From positions 716,487 to 780,486 of the forward strand of contig NZ_KB891797.1 of NCBI RefSeq assembly GCF_000373565.1: a DNA stretch of 64,000 nt, given 5' to 3'. Under the pieces are notes generated by a model. It searched no databases. It had not been told where the DNA came from and worked only from the letters and a program-made list of their open reading frames with translations. The DNA is from Streptomyces sp. HmicA12 (GTDB lineage: Bacteria > Actinomycetota > Actinomycetes > Streptomycetales > Streptomycetaceae). The first letter of the stretch is position 1. Every line of letters begins with the position of its first letter. The translations under genes were made by a program, and so were the position numbers. Positions 61,940 to 64,000 of the stretch are shown in pieces.

Positions 61940-62704
61940 ATGAACACGCTGCACAGCACCAGCTCAAGCGCAGTTGTCACGCGCCTGCACGATGTGGTGG
62001 TCCGGGCTGAGAAGTCCGGTGCCGTGAGCGGGCGGGGGTGCGCTCGCGGCACCGGACGTCAGCACACGCCGTTCATGACGGTGCTCGACGCACCAGGGAC
62101 GGTGGCTGACGGGGGTCACGGGGGTGGCCACGGGGGAGCCGCGTACAGGGAGGAATCGGGGGAGCAGCGTCGTACTTCTTTGTCGGAGGCCGAGTTCACG
62201 GCCTACGTCCAGGAGCGCCGCGCCTCCCTGTACGCAACCGCCTATCACCTGACCGGTGACCGGTTCGAGGCCGAGGACCTGCTCCAGAGCGCCCTCTTCT
62301 CGACGTACCGGGCCTGGGACAGGATCAGCGACAAGGCGGCGGTCGGGGGATACCTGCGCCGCACCATGACCAATCTGCACATCAGCGCGTGGCGCCGCCG
62401 CAAGCTGAGCGAGTACCCGACCGAGGAGCTGCCGGAGACGGCCGGCGACACGGACGCGATGCGCGGCACCGAACTGCGGGCGGTTCTCTGGCAGGCCCTG
62501 GCCCGCCTTCCCGAACTGCAGCGCACGATGCTGGTGCTGCGCTACTACGAGGGCCGTACCGACCCGGAGATCGCCGAGATCCTCGACATCAGCGTCGGCA
62601 CGGTGAAGTCCAGCATCTGGCGGTCGCTGCGGCGGCTTCGCGAGGACGAGGTGCTGAGCTTCGGGCGCGACCAGGAGGAGTCCTTCGGCGAGCTCGTCGC
62701 GTAG
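61940..62704 (+). CDS. sigQ: ECF sigma factor SigQ
   Basis: This 254-aa protein is a SigE-type ECF factor. Region 2 is FTAYVQERRASLYATAYHLT with FEAEDLLQSALFSTYRAW. Region 4 is LARLPELQRTMLVLRYYEGR with IAEILDISVGTVKSSIWRSL. An unusually long N-terminal tail of about 80 residues precedes region 2. ATG 61940 (MNTLHSTSS) is preferred; an ATG at 61885 or GTG at 61817 would run through the AfsQ1 box. In S. coelicolor, sigQ is an AfsQ1 target and represses antibiotic production. Confidence 0.95.
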   Translation: MNTLHSTSSSAVVTRLHDVVVRAEKSGAVSGRGCARGTGRQHTPFMTVLDAPGTVADGGHGGGHGGAAYREESGEQRRTSLSEAEFTAYVQERRASLYATAYHLTGDRFEAEDLLQSALFSTYRAWDRISDKAAVGGYLRRTMTNLHISAWRRRKLSEYPTEELPETAGDTDAMRGTELRAVLWQALARLPELQRTMLVLRYYEGRTDPEIAEILDISVGTVKSSIWRSLRRLREDEVLSFGRDQEESFGELVA

Positions 62705-62767
62705 GCCCTCCGGGGGGAACGGGGGACTGGGTCCGGGGGGATCACGGGGGATCGCCGCGGGGGGAGT

Positions 62768-62817
62768 GGAGCGGGACCGGAAGGCCGGGGGGTCTTTCCG
62801 GTCCCGCTCCGTTTTTT
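62768..62817 (+). terminator. Intrinsic terminator of sigQ with T-run
   Basis: A perfect 15-bp stem (62768-62782 with 62796-62810) is followed by GTTTTTTG (62811-62818). This is the only classical U-tract terminator in the window. Confidence 0.92.
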
Positions 62818-62851
62818 GCGTCGTGGGTCGGCCGCGGGCCGGTGGGGGCTT

Positions 62852-62943
62852 CTCGCGCAGTTCCCCGCGCCCCTGAGAGGCCTGCGGCCTTCAGGGGAGG
62901 CTGCGCGAAGCGCATGCCTCAGGGGCGCGGGGAACTGCGCGAG
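62852..62943. repeat. Dispersed long palindrome, copy 3
   Basis: Arms 62852-62877 and 62918-62943 are perfect 26-bp inverted copies and match copy 1 in all but the innermost base. The centre is nearly the reverse complement of copy 1's centre. It lies between convergent sigQ and the kinase gene, 34 bp after the sigQ terminator. Confidence 0.85.
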
Positions 62944-62979
62944 CAACCACCCACGCACCCGCACCCGCGAACGAATCGG

Positions 62980-63615
62980 TCACCCGGCAGGCGAAGAGGC
63001 GACGCAGCGACCCGCCGCGGCCGACGCCAGCCGGCCCAGCGCCTCGTCCGCCCCGCAGGGATACGCCCCGAGTGCCACCTGCCGCGCCACGATCGAGCGT
63101 TCCGCCCGCATCAGGCGCCAGCCCCGGCGCAGCAGGAACGGAACCGACTTGCGCCCCTCCCTGAGATCCCGCAGCAGCCGGCGGCGGAACGTCGTCGAGG
63201 GGCGGCCGCGCAGACACAGCGCGTCGGCCAGCACCCCGATTTCACGGCACCGCTCCACGATGTCCGCCGCGAAGATCCCCTCCGCGATGAACAGGGGCGT
63301 GCGCTCGATGTCGAGCGACTCCTCGCCCACCCGCGAGCTGGTCGCGATGTCGTACACCGGTACCTGCGTTCGCCCCTTCGCGCACAGCGCGCCGATCGCG
63401 GCGAGCGCCGCCTCCGTGTCCCAGGAGTCCGGCGAGTCCCAGTCGATGTCCGAGGTGCCCGGCACCAGCGGCAGCGTCGGGTCGTCGTGCTCCTTGTAGA
63501 AGTCGTCGAGGCAGAGCACGGGAAGCCCGGAGCGGGTGGCGAACGACGACTTGCCGGACCCGGAAGGGCCGGACAGCAGAACGACCCGGGTCGGTATCGG
63601 AGGATGCGAACTCAC
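62980..63615 (-). CDS. Uridine kinase-like P-loop protein
   Basis: This 211-aa P-loop NTPase has Walker A VVLLSGPSGSGKSSFATRSG, LCLDDFYKEHDDP (the DDFY motif of uridine kinase/PRK) and IAEGIFAADIV. RRRLLRDLREGRKSVPFLLR is the lid. It would phosphorylate uridine or a related nucleoside or metabolite. GTG 63615. It is the only salvage-type gene in the window without a visible CTACGCGCGTAG site upstream, so it is probably outside that regulon. Confidence 0.85.
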   Translation of the reverse strand: MSSHPPIPTRVVLLSGPSGSGKSSFATRSGLPVLCLDDFYKEHDDPTLPLVPGTSDIDWDSPDSWDTEAALAAIGALCAKGRTQVPVYDIATSSRVGEESLDIERTPLFIAEGIFAADIVERCREIGVLADALCLRGRPSTTFRRRLLRDLREGRKSVPFLLRRGWRLMRAERSIVARQVALGAYPCGADEALGRLASAAAGRCVASSPAG

Positions 63616-63763
63616 GAGAGACCAGTGTGAGGCATCCCGGCCCCGGTGCCGACCCCGCGTCGCAGCCCTGTGGCACGCGCCACGTCAACTACGCTACGTG
63701 GCCACGCGGTTACCCGTGCCGCGCGTCGAACCCCGAACCTCGAAAGACTCAGGCGGAAACACC

Positions 63764-64000
63764 ATGGCCCGACACGCAGCTTCCAACTCCCCTTCCCGCG
63801 CGCGCCGTACGCTCCTGCGCGCCGGCCTCACCGTGACCGCCGCAGGCGCGGTCATCGGCGCGGGCGGCGCCGCCGCGAGCGCCGCCCCGTCGGCGGCCGC
63901 ACCGGCGGCCGGTTCCGACACCGCGACGCCGGCGCAGGCCGTGGCGAACGCGCTGGGCGGGTCGACGGCGAGCGGCCTCGGCACGGTCAAGCACCTGCAG
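63764..64000 (+). CDS. Exported protein, 3' end cut by window
   Basis: ATG 63764 has GGCGGAA upstream. The first 79 residues show a twin-Arg-containing signal (SRARRTLLRAGLTVTAAGAV) with cleavage near ASAA-PS, then a low-complexity Ala/Pro/Thr stretch and ALGGSTASGLGTVKHLQ, where the window ends. Sec export is likely; the RR context is not a full Tat motif. The function cannot be judged from this fragment. Confidence 0.7.
   Translation, partial: MARHAASNSPSRARRTLLRAGLTVTAAGAVIGAGGAAASAAPSAAAPAAGSDTATPAQAVANALGGSTASGLGTVKHLQ

Overview
The window is high-GC DNA from a Streptomyces-type actinobacterium. GTG starts are frequent, genes are densely packed in both orientations with 1-4 bp start/stop overlaps, and the afsQ1-afsQ2-sigQ antibiotic-regulation locus sits at the right end. 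No rRNA, tRNA, CRISPR array, insertion sequence or prophage was seen. The overall gene order resembles, from memory, the S. coelicolor chromosome core around the Kdn/sialic-acid-like glycopolymer genes and afsQ, so this looks like chromosomal arm/core DNA rather than a mobile element.

Layout. 1-5.7 kb: truncated XRE/DUF5753 regulator, a small hypothetical gene, an HTH protein, glutamate decarboxylase, and three uncharacterised genes (one secreted). 5.8-9.1 kb: two tandem paralogous ECF sigma factor + membrane (anti-sigma-like) pairs. 9.3-15.6 kb: L,D-transpeptidase, a B12-dependent acyl-CoA mutase large subunit, LeuE-type exporter, Uma2 nuclease-like protein, and a TetR regulator divergent from an FAD monooxygenase with two operator palindromes between them. 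15.6-31.4 kb: a surface-glycopolymer cluster with two membrane acyltransferases, two duplicated pairs of GT2 + polysialyltransferase-family genes, a GT8-like/TPR/pyruvyltransferase fusion, a GT29 sialyltransferase-like protein, a DUF6716 glycosyltransferase, a NeuA-phosphatase fusion, NeuB, and a further sialyltransferase-like protein. The set can plausibly make, activate, polymerise and decorate a nonulosonic acid such as Kdn.

31.5-37.1 kb: a chloramphenicol-type efflux gene preceded by a possible leader-peptide attenuator, a DUF4097 gene divergent from an HTH/MarR-like regulator with a cluster of GTTGC operators, an SDR and an M20 amidohydrolase. 37.4-57.2 kb: a nucleoside uptake and salvage set: two BMP lipoproteins, an ABC ATPase with two permeases and cytidine deaminase, thymidine phosphorylase, and adenosine deaminase. 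Each of the five transcription units carries a near-identical palindrome (consensus CTACGCGCGTAG) over its presumed -10 region, which suggests one repressor controls uptake and catabolism together. Between them lie a methyltransferase, a KAS-II-like synthase, a second Uma2 protein, an AEC transporter, a STAS protein, a SnoaL-type ECF sigma factor and a LysR/MFS pair.

57.4-64 kb: a small secreted protein, PspC-like and VanZ-like proteins, then the lipoprotein-AfsQ2-AfsQ1 operon divergent from sigQ with an AfsQ1 box between them, a uridine-kinase-like gene, and the start of a secreted protein. A dispersed palindromic element of about 85-95 bp occurs three times at gene ends, and several strong intrinsic terminators are visible.
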